A stretch of 64,000 nucleotides of DNA, from contig NZ_CANPWG010000060.1 of the NCBI RefSeq assembly GCF_947581915.1, positions 1-64,000 of the forward strand, given 5' to 3'. Source of the stretch: Candidatus Palauibacter scopulicola (GTDB lineage: Bacteria; Gemmatimonadota; Gemmatimonadetes; Palauibacterales; Palauibacteraceae). The position numbers and the translations under genes were made by a program. Below are positions 1 through 8,109 of this stretch, piece after piece (position 1 is the first letter of the stretch; each line of letters starts with the position of its first letter). Under the pieces are notes generated by a model. The model made no database searches, was not told where the DNA came from, and was given only the letters and a program-made list of their open reading frames with translations.

Positions 1-144
1 CGCCCGTTACGCCGAGCCTGAGTCGGTGCATGTCCGCCCCCGGGGAGGTGTGTGCAGGGAACGTCGATCTCGGACTGGGGACACAGGTTCGACGCAAGAG
101 AGTTGCGTCGCGTTTACGTCACGACCCCGCGCGATCCGGCCGGG

Positions 145-372
145 TCACTTCGCGAGGTCTCTCAGCGCCTTCCGGAATCGCTGCTGAGCCTCGACCGCGA
201 TGGCGAGTCCGTCGTCCACATCCGGGTCGTGGGGGGTCAGCAGGATCCCGCTCGCCGTCTCGACCGCGAGCACTTCGTCGCCCGCCTCGAGGTGGAGGCG
301 TTGCACCATGTCCTCTGGCAGCGTGACGCCGATGGACCCGCCCATTCGCCGCAGCCTCACACGTCGAACCAT
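145..372 (-). CDS. AbrB/MazE-type antitoxin
   Basis: Small protein of about 75 residues with the SpoVT/AbrB swapped-hairpin pattern: a basic N-terminal strand, then MGGSIGVTLPEDMVQRL and LEAGDEVLAVE. This fold binds DNA and usually acts as the antitoxin and autorepressor of a toxin-antitoxin pair. I chose the internal ATG (MVRRVRLRR) because homologues begin there; a start six codons earlier is possible. The partner toxin is normally the next gene downstream on the same strand, which here runs toward the window edge, so it is not visible. Family assignment is firm; the toxin-antitoxin role is inferred. Confidence 0.8.
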   Translation of the reverse strand: MVRRVRLRRMGGSIGVTLPEDMVQRLHLEAGDEVLAVETASGILLTPHDPDVDDGLAIAVEAQQRFRKALRDLAK

Positions 373-487
373 GAAGTCTCCAGGTGACACCCGAATGTTC
401 CGCCTGGTCCGGGCCTATCGTTCCCACAAGTTGAACATCGTATGATGAGACGCACGCCCCCATTATACCCCTGGTATCGAGGTTCAG

Positions 488-2725
488 ATGCGTTCCCTGT
501 CCGTTGCCCTCGTTCTTCCCGTCGCCGCTCTCGCGCTGCCCGTCGAGACGCCGCTCGCGGCGCAGGAGCGGCCGTTCACGTTCATGGATGTGCAGGAGAT
601 GAAACGCGCCGGTTCGATGACGCCGAGTCCGGACGGGGCGTGGATGCTGTACACGGTGACGACGCCGGACTGGGAGGCGGCGGAGTCCCAGACGGACATT
701 CACCTCGTGTCGCTGAGCGAGGGCGTCCCGTCGGACCGTCGGCTCACCTACACGGAAGACAAGAACGAGACGAACCCGACCTGGGCTCCGGACGGGTCGT
801 TCTTCCTCTTCGCCTCCAACCGGGACGGGGACGACACGCAGCTCTACATGATGCGCCACGACGGGGGCGAGGCCCGGAAGATCACCGACGCAGCGGAGGG
901 CGTGTCCGGCTTCGCGTTCAGCCCCGACGGGCGCTGGCTCGTGTACCGCTCCGGCGAGAACGGCCGGGAACAGCTCTACCGGCTGCCGGCCGGCGACCTC
1001 GCGGACGCGGAACCCGAGCAGCTCACCGACGGCGAGGCCGGCGTCGACCAGTGGGACTTCTCCCCCGACGGGACCCGCGTCTACTTCGCTCGTCCGGATT
1101 CATTCGACGAGGACGAGGTGAAGCGGCGCGAGGAGGGCTTCACGGTCGACGTCCGGAACGCGGTCACGCCGCTCTCGAGCCTGTGGAGCGTGGAGATCGA
1201 GACCGCCACGGAGAGCCGCGAGACGGACAATCCATCCTACAGCGTGAACGGCTTCACGATCTCCGATGACGGCCGCTGGATCGGGATCACCGGCGGCTCG
1301 ACGAAGCGCTACGAACGCAACATCACGGCGCAGCGGCTCTACGCGGACCTCTATCTCATGGAAGTCGCGACGGGCGAGATCGAGCGCCTCACGAACAACT
1401 ACGAGGTCGGCGAGGGCGGGCTCAGCTTCTCCCCCGACGGCCGCTGGCTCGCCTTCTCCGCGCCGGCTGAGATGGAGCGCTACTCGATGACGGAGAACCG
1501 CGTCTACATCCGCGAGGTGGACGACCGCGGGGGCGCGTTCCGGAAGCTCGGCGCCGACTTCGACCAGAGTTCGAGCGTCGGGTTCTGGTCCGAGGATTCG
1601 AACACGATCTACTTCAACGCCGGCGTGAAGGTGACGACGCAGTTGCACGCCCTCGACGTGGAGACGGGGGCGGTGCGGCAGCTCACCGACGAGCGGGCGG
1701 CGCTTTCGGTCTCCCGCGACGACGACACGGGCACGCTTCTCATCGGCTACAGCGACCCGAAGACGCCCCCCACGGTGTTCGCGGTCGCGAGCGTGGACGA
1801 TGTCCCGGACCGCTCCAAGTGGACGCAGCTGATCGACGTGAACCCGCAGTTGCGCGAGGTGGCCTTCGGCGAGGAGACCGAAGTCAACTGGCGTTCGTCG
1901 GACGGCAAGATGGTCGGCGGCGTCCTCGTCTATCCCGTCGGGTACGAGGAGGGGACGCGCTATCCGCTCATCGTCTCCATCCACGGGGGCCCGGCGTCGG
2001 CCGACATCCTGCGCTTCAACGGCGGCTACAACGCGCAGGTCTACGCGGGCGCGGGCTACGCCGTGCTCAAGCCCAACTACCGCGGCTCGCGCAACTACGG
2101 GAACGCGCACCGCACGGACATCGTCGGCGACTACTTCACGATGGGCTACGAGGACATCATCACGGGCGTCGACTACCTGATCGCCGAGGGGATCGTGGAC
2201 GGCGATCGCATGGGCGCGCTCGGCTGGAGCGCGGGCGGCCACTGGTCCAACTGGATCCTCACCCAGACGGATCGCTTCAAGGCAATCAGTTCGGGAGCCG
2301 GGACGATGAACTGGATCAGCATGTACGCGCAGAGCGACGTGCAGCGGAACCGCCAGTTCTACGTGGGCGACGGCTTCCTGTACGAGGACTTCGACACGTA
2401 CTTCGACCAGTCCCCGCTCAAGTACATCATCAACGCGAAGACGCCGACGATGATCCACGTCGTCGAGGGCGACCCGCGCGTGCCGAGCCCGCAGTCGGTC
2501 GAACTCCACATGGCGCTCAAGAAGCTGGACGTGCCCACGGAACTGTTCATGTATCCGGGCCGCAGCCACGGCATCCCCGACCCGCGCAACCGGCTCGTGA
2601 AGGCGGTGAGCGAGATGGCGTGGATGGACTACTACGTCCGCGGCATGGGCGAGAAGTTCCAATGGCGCCAGGTCCTCGAAACCCTCGAGCCCGAGGAGGC
2701 CCCAACCGTAGTCTCGGAACGGTAG
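488..2725 (+). CDS. Exported S9-family prolyl oligopeptidase-like peptidase
   Basis: 745 residues. It begins with a Sec signal peptide (cleavage near AAQ, residue 26), followed by a beta-propeller with repeated FSPDGRW blades, then an alpha/beta-hydrolase domain in the C-terminal third. The oxyanion motif HGGP is present. The likely catalytic triad is Ser581 (GWSAGG), Asp662 (EGDPRVPSP) and His694 (GRSHG). The family (dipeptidyl aminopeptidase/acylaminoacyl peptidase) cleaves short peptides; the exact specificity cannot be read. The signal peptide places it in the periplasm or outside the cell. A GAGG lies just upstream of the ATG. The downstream membrane-protein gene starts 25 bases after the stop and could be co-transcribed. 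Confidence 0.93.
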   Translation: MRSLSVALVLPVAALALPVETPLAAQERPFTFMDVQEMKRAGSMTPSPDGAWMLYTVTTPDWEAAESQTDIHLVSLSEGVPSDRRLTYTEDKNETNPTWAPDGSFFLFASNRDGDDTQLYMMRHDGGEARKITDAAEGVSGFAFSPDGRWLVYRSGENGREQLYRLPAGDLADAEPEQLTDGEAGVDQWDFSPDGTRVYFARPDSFDEDEVKRREEGFTVDVRNAVTPLSSLWSVEIETATESRETDNPSYSVNGFTISDDGRWIGITGGSTKRYERNITAQRLYADLYLMEVATGEIERLTNNYEVGEGGLSFSPDGRWLAFSAPAEMERYSMTENRVYIREVDDRGGAFRKLGADFDQSSSVGFWSEDSNTIYFNAGVKVTTQLHALDVETGAVRQLTDERAALSVSRDDDTGTLLIGYSDPKTPPTVFAVASVDDVPDRSKWTQLIDVNPQLREVAFGEETEVNWRSSDGKMVGGVLVYPVGYEEGTRYPLIVSIHGGPASADILRFNGGYNAQVYAGAGYAVLKPNYRGSRNYGNAHRTDIVGDYFTMGYEDIITGVDYLIAEGIVDGDRMGALGWSAGGHWSNWILTQTDRFKAISSGAGTMNWISMYAQSDVQRNRQFYVGDGFLYEDFDTYFDQSPLKYIINAKTPTMIHVVEGDPRVPSPQSVELHMALKKLDVPTELFMYPGRSHGIPDPRNRLVKAVSEMAWMDYYVRGMGEKFQWRQVLETLEPEEAPTVVSER

Positions 2726-2750
2726 CCCAAGCCCGGGAGCGGGTGAAACC

Positions 2751-3851
2751 GTGAGTCGCCTGGTCTGGCGGGCGGGCTGGATTGCGGCCGCGGTGGCGCT
2801 CGTCGTGGTGCCTTTTGGTTATGCCATCACCGAGGTCCACCGGGACGTCCTGATGGGGGCGGGCTGCGGGCTCGCCATCGGCGTGGGTATCGGCCTCCGG
2901 GGAGGCGCGCAGGCCGGTCCCTGGATGGGGATTCTGATCGGTTCGATTGTCGGGATCGCCACCGCGTTGATTGCCGGCGTGGCCCCCCGGGACGGGTTCC
3001 TGGTTCTTGTCCCACCCATCCTGGCCCTGGCGGTCGGCATGCACGATGGGCTCCGTGAGACCTCCTTCTCCCGTTATCGGGACATGAGCCGCGAGACGTT
3101 CATCGTGTCTGCCCTGCTCGCGCTGGGGTTCTTCCTCGCTTGGATCGTGTCCGGAGAGTTGGCGTCCGCGGTGAGGTTGGCGGTGGCTCCGTTCGCATGC
3201 ATGCCCTGGATCGCACTGATTTCCGGCCTCCTCAGCCACCGCCGCGAGGGCTGGCTCGACACCCGTCCTCCCCGACTCCTCGTCCTGAGTGCGGTGCTCC
3301 TGTTTGCCACGCTGCTTGTCCTGCTTGTAGACGAGCAGTTGGGATACGCCAGAAACGCTAATGTGATCCCAGGCATCGTTCCGGTCCTCCAATACGTCGG
3401 CGTGTGGGGGCTCGGGCTGGCGGCAGTTCCCGCCGCCGCGTTTCTGCTTGGGCGCGTCGCAGTCATGTGGTTGCAGCCGCGGCTCCGGGTGTACGGCCGG
3501 CTTGCCGACTACCTGCGCATCATGTGGGTGCCCATCGGCGGGTTCGCGGTCGGCTACCTCATGATCATCGTGCTGTTCGCCGGTTTCTACGGCATGTTGG
3601 AGCGGTTCAGCCCCGGGGCGTTCGCCGACGCCGCCGTCGGGATCAAGGGATGGCTCTTCTTCGCCTTCTTCACCGGCCTCGCCCAGGACTACGCGACGGT
3701 CGTCCCCGTCTCGGACGGCGCCCGGTTGCTCGTCGGCGCCCACCTGATCCTCTCGGCCGGTTGGATCGTCGTACTGTTCGCGGCGGTGATGTCGTTCATC
3801 GGCCCGCAACTGGAGAGGATCGCCAGACGCCACGCGGAGGAGGAATCGTGA
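2751..3851 (+). CDS. Multi-pass membrane protein with channel-like C-terminal hairpin (paralogue 1)
   Basis: 366 residues, almost entirely hydrophobic, with about ten predicted membrane segments. I do not recognise a named family for the whole protein. The last about 90 residues (FAGFYGMLERF, then FAFFTGLAQDYATVVPVSD, then GARLLVGAHLILSAGW) have the layout of a two-helix potassium-channel pore: outer helix, pore loop ending D-Y-A-x-V-P-V, inner helix. The TVGYGD-type filter is replaced by GLAQDYA. It starts at GTG. Its stop overlaps the GTG start of a closely similar neighbour (GTGA), so the two are a translationally coupled tandem duplication. Function is unknown; the channel resemblance is by eye. 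Confidence 0.8.
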   Translation: MSRLVWRAGWIAAAVALVVVPFGYAITEVHRDVLMGAGCGLAIGVGIGLRGGAQAGPWMGILIGSIVGIATALIAGVAPRDGFLVLVPPILALAVGMHDGLRETSFSRYRDMSRETFIVSALLALGFFLAWIVSGELASAVRLAVAPFACMPWIALISGLLSHRREGWLDTRPPRLLVLSAVLLFATLLVLLVDEQLGYARNANVIPGIVPVLQYVGVWGLGLAAVPAAAFLLGRVAVMWLQPRLRVYGRLADYLRIMWVPIGGFAVGYLMIIVLFAGFYGMLERFSPGAFADAAVGIKGWLFFAFFTGLAQDYATVVPVSDGARLLVGAHLILSAGWIVVLFAAVMSFIGPQLERIARRHAEEES

Positions 3852-4957
3852 GCCGGTTGATCTCGCTGGGGGTTCGGATTGCGGCCGCCGTCGCCCTCAT
3901 CGTCGCGACCTGCGGTTATGCGATCACGGGGAACCACACGGATGTCTTGCTGGGAGCGGGGAGTGCGGTGGCCATCGGCGTGGGCGTGGGTCTGCGAGGG
4001 GGATCGAGCGGCGGCCCGTGGGTCGGCATCCTCATCGGCTCGATCGTGGGGGTCGTCACGGCGTTCCTGGCCGGCGCCCTGAGCGTCGGCTGGGGCGTCA
4101 TCATTCCGCCCCTTGGCCCATTGGCAGTCGGCTTGATCGGCGGGCTGGACCGGTCGTCCCTCTCTGGGTACGGGGATGTGACCCGGGAAATGTTCTTCGT
4201 GGCTGTCCTGCTGACCCTGGGGTTCATCCCCGCGCTCGTCGCGGGTGACGTTGCCATTGCGCCGGTCGTGGCGGCGTTCCCGCTCGCGAGCGTGCCCTTG
4301 GGAGCGCTCCTGATTGGCCTCATCAGCCGGCGCCGCGAAGGGTGGGAAGACGCCCGGCCTCCCCGGCTGCTGGTCCTCGGCGCCGTTGCGTTGCCCGTCT
4401 TGACGGGCCTCCTGTTCGCGTTCGGGGTGGTATATGAGGACGTCGGATTATCGGGCATCGCCGAGATTCTCGTGATTGCCCTCATCGTGATCATCCCGCT
4501 TGCGGTGCTGCCGCTGACCGCGTTTCTGATCGGGCGCGCCGCCGCCACCTGGCTCCGGCCGCGGCTCCAGGTATACGGCCAGCTCGCGGCGTACCTGCGA
4601 GTCATGTGGGTCCCGATCGGCGGATTCGCCCTCGGATACCTGACGATCATCTTCCTCTTCGCGGGCTTCTACGGAACGCTCGAGCGTTTCCGCCCGGGGT
4701 CGTTCGCCGACGCCGGCGCGGGGCTCGCCGACTGGGTGTCCTTTGCCTTCTTCACCGCCCTCGCCCAGGATTACGCGGCCATCGTCCCCGTCTCGGCCGG
4801 CGCCCGGATGCTGGTCGGCTTCCACCTGATCCTCTCGGTGGGCTGGGCGCTCGTGCTGTTTGCGGCGGTGATGACGTCCATCGAGCCCAAGCTCGCCCGG
4901 ATCGCGCGGCGACACGCCGAGGAAGACACCGACTCAGAATTGGAGGATTCACAATGA
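3848..4957 (+). CDS. Multi-pass membrane protein with channel-like C-terminal hairpin (paralogue 2)
   Basis: 369 residues, similar along its length to the preceding gene: the same opening (GYAIT, GVGVGLRGG, GILIGSIVG), the same central RRREGW-DARPPRLLVL, and the same C-terminal block FAFFTALAQDYAAIVPVS. The open frame extends far upstream, but homology to the paralogue and the GTGA overlap fix the start at GTG 3848. About ten membrane helices are expected. It ends with an acidic tail (EEDTDSELEDSQ) absent from paralogue 1. Its stop overlaps the ATG of the dienelactone hydrolase gene (ATGA), so all three genes are probably one operon. Molecular function is unknown. Confidence 0.8.
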   Translation: MSRLISLGVRIAAAVALIVATCGYAITGNHTDVLLGAGSAVAIGVGVGLRGGSSGGPWVGILIGSIVGVVTAFLAGALSVGWGVIIPPLGPLAVGLIGGLDRSSLSGYGDVTREMFFVAVLLTLGFIPALVAGDVAIAPVVAAFPLASVPLGALLIGLISRRREGWEDARPPRLLVLGAVALPVLTGLLFAFGVVYEDVGLSGIAEILVIALIVIIPLAVLPLTAFLIGRAAATWLRPRLQVYGQLAAYLRVMWVPIGGFALGYLTIIFLFAGFYGTLERFRPGSFADAGAGLADWVSFAFFTALAQDYAAIVPVSAGARMLVGFHLILSVGWALVLFAAVMTSIEPKLARIARRHAEEDTDSELEDSQ

Positions 4958-5847
4958 CCAGGAGAAAGCAGGCGAGCGACTTCCCGCAGGAGGTGCTGGC
5001 CCTCTTTGACGGCTACGTGCATGGGTTCATTCCACGGCGGGACTTCCTTAAGGGAGCCGGGAAGGTGCTGGGCAGCACCGCGGCTGCGGTGGCGGTCCTC
5101 GAGGCACTTCGTCCCAACTACGCGTGGGCGCGGCACGTGGCGACCGACGATGCCCGAATCCGGCAGGAGTACGTCACCTACCCTTCGCCGGACGGTTCGG
5201 GGACCATGCGCGGCTACATGGCCGTGCCCGCCGACGCGACGGAGCCCAGGCCCGCGGTCCTCGTCATCCACGAGAATCGCGGCTTGAACCCTTACATCGA
5301 AGACGTGGTCCGCAGGTTCGCCGCCGCGGACTTCGTGGCGCTGGGGCCGGACGCGCTTACCCCCCTGGGTGGCTATCCCGGCAACGACGACGAGGGCCGG
5401 GTGATGCAGCGGCAGCTCGACCGGGACACGATGATGGAGGACTGGGTGGCCGCGTTCCGGTTCCTCCGCGACCATGACACGACCACCGGGCGAGTCGGGG
5501 CCGTCGGGTTCTGCTACGGCGGCGGAGTGGTGAATCAGCTCGCGGTCCGCCTTCCGGATCTGGGCGCTGGCGTGCCGTTCTACGGGTCGGCCCCAGCCGC
5601 GGAAGACGTGCCCTCGATACAGGCGCCCCTGATGATCCAGCTCGCGGGCCTGGATGAGCGGATCAACGCCGCCTACCCGGCCTACGAGGAGGCGCTGGAG
5701 GCGCACGGAAAGTCCTTCGTGGTCCACGTCTACGAGGGAGCCAACCACGGCTTCCACAACGACACCACCCCACGCTACGACGAGGAAGCCGCCAGCCTCG
5801 CGCAGGATCGGACCATCGCGTTCTTCAACGAGCACCTGCGGGGCTGA
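4954..5847 (+). CDS. Tat-exported dienelactone hydrolase family protein
   Basis: 297 residues. The N-terminus has a twin-arginine motif (PRRDFLKGAG) followed by a hydrophobic stretch, pointing to export in folded form. The body is an alpha/beta-hydrolase of the dienelactone hydrolase family, with the expected Cys-Asp-His triad: Cys187 (GFCYGGG), Asp234 (GLDERI) and His265 (GANHGFH). Relatives hydrolyse dienelactone or other small esters; the substrate here is unknown. The ATG overlaps the previous stop (ATGA), coupling it to the two membrane-protein genes. The upstream extension of the frame is discarded because the Tat signal marks the N-terminus. Confidence 0.9.
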   Translation: MTRRKQASDFPQEVLALFDGYVHGFIPRRDFLKGAGKVLGSTAAAVAVLEALRPNYAWARHVATDDARIRQEYVTYPSPDGSGTMRGYMAVPADATEPRPAVLVIHENRGLNPYIEDVVRRFAAADFVALGPDALTPLGGYPGNDDEGRVMQRQLDRDTMMEDWVAAFRFLRDHDTTTGRVGAVGFCYGGGVVNQLAVRLPDLGAGVPFYGSAPAAEDVPSIQAPLMIQLAGLDERINAAYPAYEEALEAHGKSFVVHVYEGANHGFHNDTTPRYDEEAASLAQDRTIAFFNEHLRG

Positions 5848-5863
5848 AGCGGCTCCACCGTGT

Positions 5864-7996
5864 TCACGGTGCCGGGCGTGGGCGCGCGCTGCGCCTCCAC
5901 CAGCGCGGCACCGTCGTCGCATGCACGTCGTAGAGGTGCCGCAGGTCGATGATGTTGCGCGGCGAGCCCAGGATCGTCAGGCGGTCGCCCGTCTCCATGA
6001 GGGTGTCGTCGTGCGGGACGATGAGCTGTCCGCGCCGCCTGATCATCGCCGCGAGCGTGTCTTCCGGGAGCGCCATCTCCCGAATCGTCATCCCCGCCAG
6101 CGTGCTGCTGGCGCCCTCCGGCAGCACCTCCACGACGAGCATGCGCTCATCGCGCAACATGACCTCGCGCAACTCCAGGTCATCCTCCGCCTCGAGCCAC
6201 TCGGTCAGGAAGCTCTCGTCGTCCACGCGACCCGCGATCTGAGCCAGGATGCGCAGGTGGCGGCCGTGGTCGGCCGCCGGGCTCGCGAGGAAGAAGGCGG
6301 CCTGGATGAGTTCGTCTTCGGCCGGCGGTACGTCCGGCTCCCCCGTGTCGATCTCGATCCCGCCGCGAACGCGGGCGAGGACCATGCGCGGCCCGGAGAT
6401 CTCGTCCAGGTGCAGGTGCGGCAGGACGACGCCCTCCGACATCGGCGTGAGGCCCGTGCCCGTGCCCTCGAGAAGTCCCTGCGCGATGCGGTCGGCGCTC
6501 ACGCCCAACTGTTTCGAAAGCGCCACTGAAGCGCGGTCCACGAGCCTCGAGAAGGGCACCGCGCTCTCGTAGTCCAGCACATCCGAAGAGGCGATGAGTT
6601 CCTCGAAGGGATCCGCGTCGCGCAGCCCCTTCTCCTTGAGGATCCCGCGCAGCTCGCGCTCCAGCCCCTCGTTCCGCTGCTGGCCCAGCCGCTCGAAGAC
6701 ATGGTAGATCGCGCCCTCGCGGCGCACGTGGTCCCGGGCGTAGACGCGGTACCAGAGGAGGCCGAACACGACGAACGCGACGCTGAACAGCGTCGCCAGC
6801 CATCCCATCTGGACGATCAGCGGAAACGGCATGACGAGGCCGACGATCTGGACCCAGGGGTAGAAGGGAGCGCGGAAGCCAGGGTCGTACGGCGCGAGGC
6901 CGCTTTCGCGCATGACGATCACCGCCAGGCACGCGAGCGCGAACATGATGAGCTGGAAGGCGCTGGCGAGCTTCGCGATGCCCGAAGGGTCGAAAAGCAC
7001 CAGCCAAAGGACGATCAGCCCCGCGGTCGCGAGAATCGCGACCCACGGCGTGCCCCAGCGGCTGATCCGGCGCATGGCCGCCGGCAGCACGTGGTCGCGG
7101 CTCATCGCCAGCGGGTAGCGGCTCGCGGACAGGACCCCGGCGTTGCCGACCGACGTGAAGGCCAGGATGGCCGCCACGGTCATGACGGCCTCTCCCGTGG
7201 GACCCGCGACGGCCCTCGCCATCGCCGCCGCCGGGGCCAGGTTGCCGCCATCGGCGGAGAGCGCCTCCACGCCGACGGCCCCCACCATGGCCCAGGTGCC
7301 GAGCACGTAGACGAGCAGCACCGTGACGAAGGCCAGCAGCATGCCCAGCGCCAGATTGCGGTCCGGGTTCTTCACCTCTTCCGAGACCGAGGCCACGTGG
7401 GTAAGCCCCATGTAGGAGACGATCACGAGTCCCACGGTGGAGAAGAACGGCGAAGCCCCCAGGTCGAACGCTCCGGCGAAGGCATCGGGATCCACGGCCG
7501 TCACGCCGGCCCCGATGAGCCAGCCCAGCATGGCCAGGAGGATCACGGTCAGGACCATCTGGATGGAGCTGGTCTTCTTGGCGCCGAAGAGGTTGACCGC
7601 GGCGAAGCCCAGCGCGAAGGCGAAGGCGATGGGGCCGGTGGGAGCCTGGGGGAAGTAGACCTGCAGGTAGGCGCCGAGGCCCACGAGCGCGAAGGCGGAC
7701 TTGAGCGTCAGCGTCGTCCAGGTGCCGAAACCGCCGATCGCCCCCACCCGCTGGCCCATGCTGCGGTCCAGGAAGTAGTAGATGCCGCCGGCGCGCGGCA
7801 TGGCGGTCGCCAGCTCGGCCATGCTGAGGATGCCGGGCAGGAGCAGGAGGCCCGCCAGCAGGTACGCGACGGGGATCGCGCCGCCGGCCTGCGCGGCGGC
7901 GAGACCGGGCAGCAGGAAGAAGCCCGAACTGAGCGTCGCGCCGGTCGCGATGGCGTACACGTCGAACAGCCCCAGTTCGCGCTTCAGTGTGCCCAT
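5864..7996 (-). CDS. APC-superfamily permease fused to PTS EIIA and TrkA_C domains
   Basis: 710 residues. Residues 1 to about 420 are an amino acid/polyamine/organocation permease with about 12 helices (GATLSSGFFLLPG near the start). Residues about 465-610 look like a fructose-type PTS EIIA (PtsN-like) domain, with a conserved histidine at position 527 in VVLPHLHLD, where EIIA proteins are phosphorylated. Residues about 618-690 resemble a TrkA_C/RCK_C ligand-binding domain. This suggests uptake of an organic solute or amino acid, gated by PTS phosphorylation and a small ligand. I chose ATG 7996 (MGTLKRELGLFDVY) because relatives begin there. It is divergent from another TrkA_C transporter with 113 bases between them. 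Confidence 0.88.
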   Translation of the reverse strand: MGTLKRELGLFDVYAIATGATLSSGFFLLPGLAAAQAGGAIPVAYLLAGLLLLPGILSMAELATAMPRAGGIYYFLDRSMGQRVGAIGGFGTWTTLTLKSAFALVGLGAYLQVYFPQAPTGPIAFAFALGFAAVNLFGAKKTSSIQMVLTVILLAMLGWLIGAGVTAVDPDAFAGAFDLGASPFFSTVGLVIVSYMGLTHVASVSEEVKNPDRNLALGMLLAFVTVLLVYVLGTWAMVGAVGVEALSADGGNLAPAAAMARAVAGPTGEAVMTVAAILAFTSVGNAGVLSASRYPLAMSRDHVLPAAMRRISRWGTPWVAILATAGLIVLWLVLFDPSGIAKLASAFQLIMFALACLAVIVMRESGLAPYDPGFRAPFYPWVQIVGLVMPFPLIVQMGWLATLFSVAFVVFGLLWYRVYARDHVRREGAIYHVFERLGQQRNEGLERELRGILKEKGLRDADPFEELIASSDVLDYESAVPFSRLVDRASVALSKQLGVSADRIAQGLLEGTGTGLTPMSEGVVLPHLHLDEISGPRMVLARVRGGIEIDTGEPDVPPAEDELIQAAFFLASPAADHGRHLRILAQIAGRVDDESFLTEWLEAEDDLELREVMLRDERMLVVEVLPEGASSTLAGMTIREMALPEDTLAAMIRRRGQLIVPHDDTLMETGDRLTILGSPRNIIDLRHLYDVHATTVPRWWRRSARPRPAP

Positions 7997-8109
7997 GGCT
8001 GCAGTGTGGCTCCCTGCCGTGGTCGTGATCGTCGTACCGGCCGACCCGCGTCCCGGGCATCCGGCCGGCCGGACTGGTGCCGGGACCTGCGGGCGACGAA
8101 CATCCTCAC

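Noticed and set aside
1-144. Possible toxin partner for the AbrB-type antitoxin
   Set aside because: Only a short ATG-led stretch (from 31 toward base 1) fits on the minus strand before the window edge; too little to support a gene.
1100-2662. 520-codon open frame on the minus strand inside the S9 peptidase gene
   Set aside because: It is antisense to a well-supported gene, its translation is rich in Arg, Val and His with no family motif, and such frames are common in GC-rich DNA.
5856-5871. Hairpin CACCGT/ACGGTG as a terminator between convergent genes
   Set aside because: Six-base stem, overlaps the stop codon of the APC fusion, and no T-tract.
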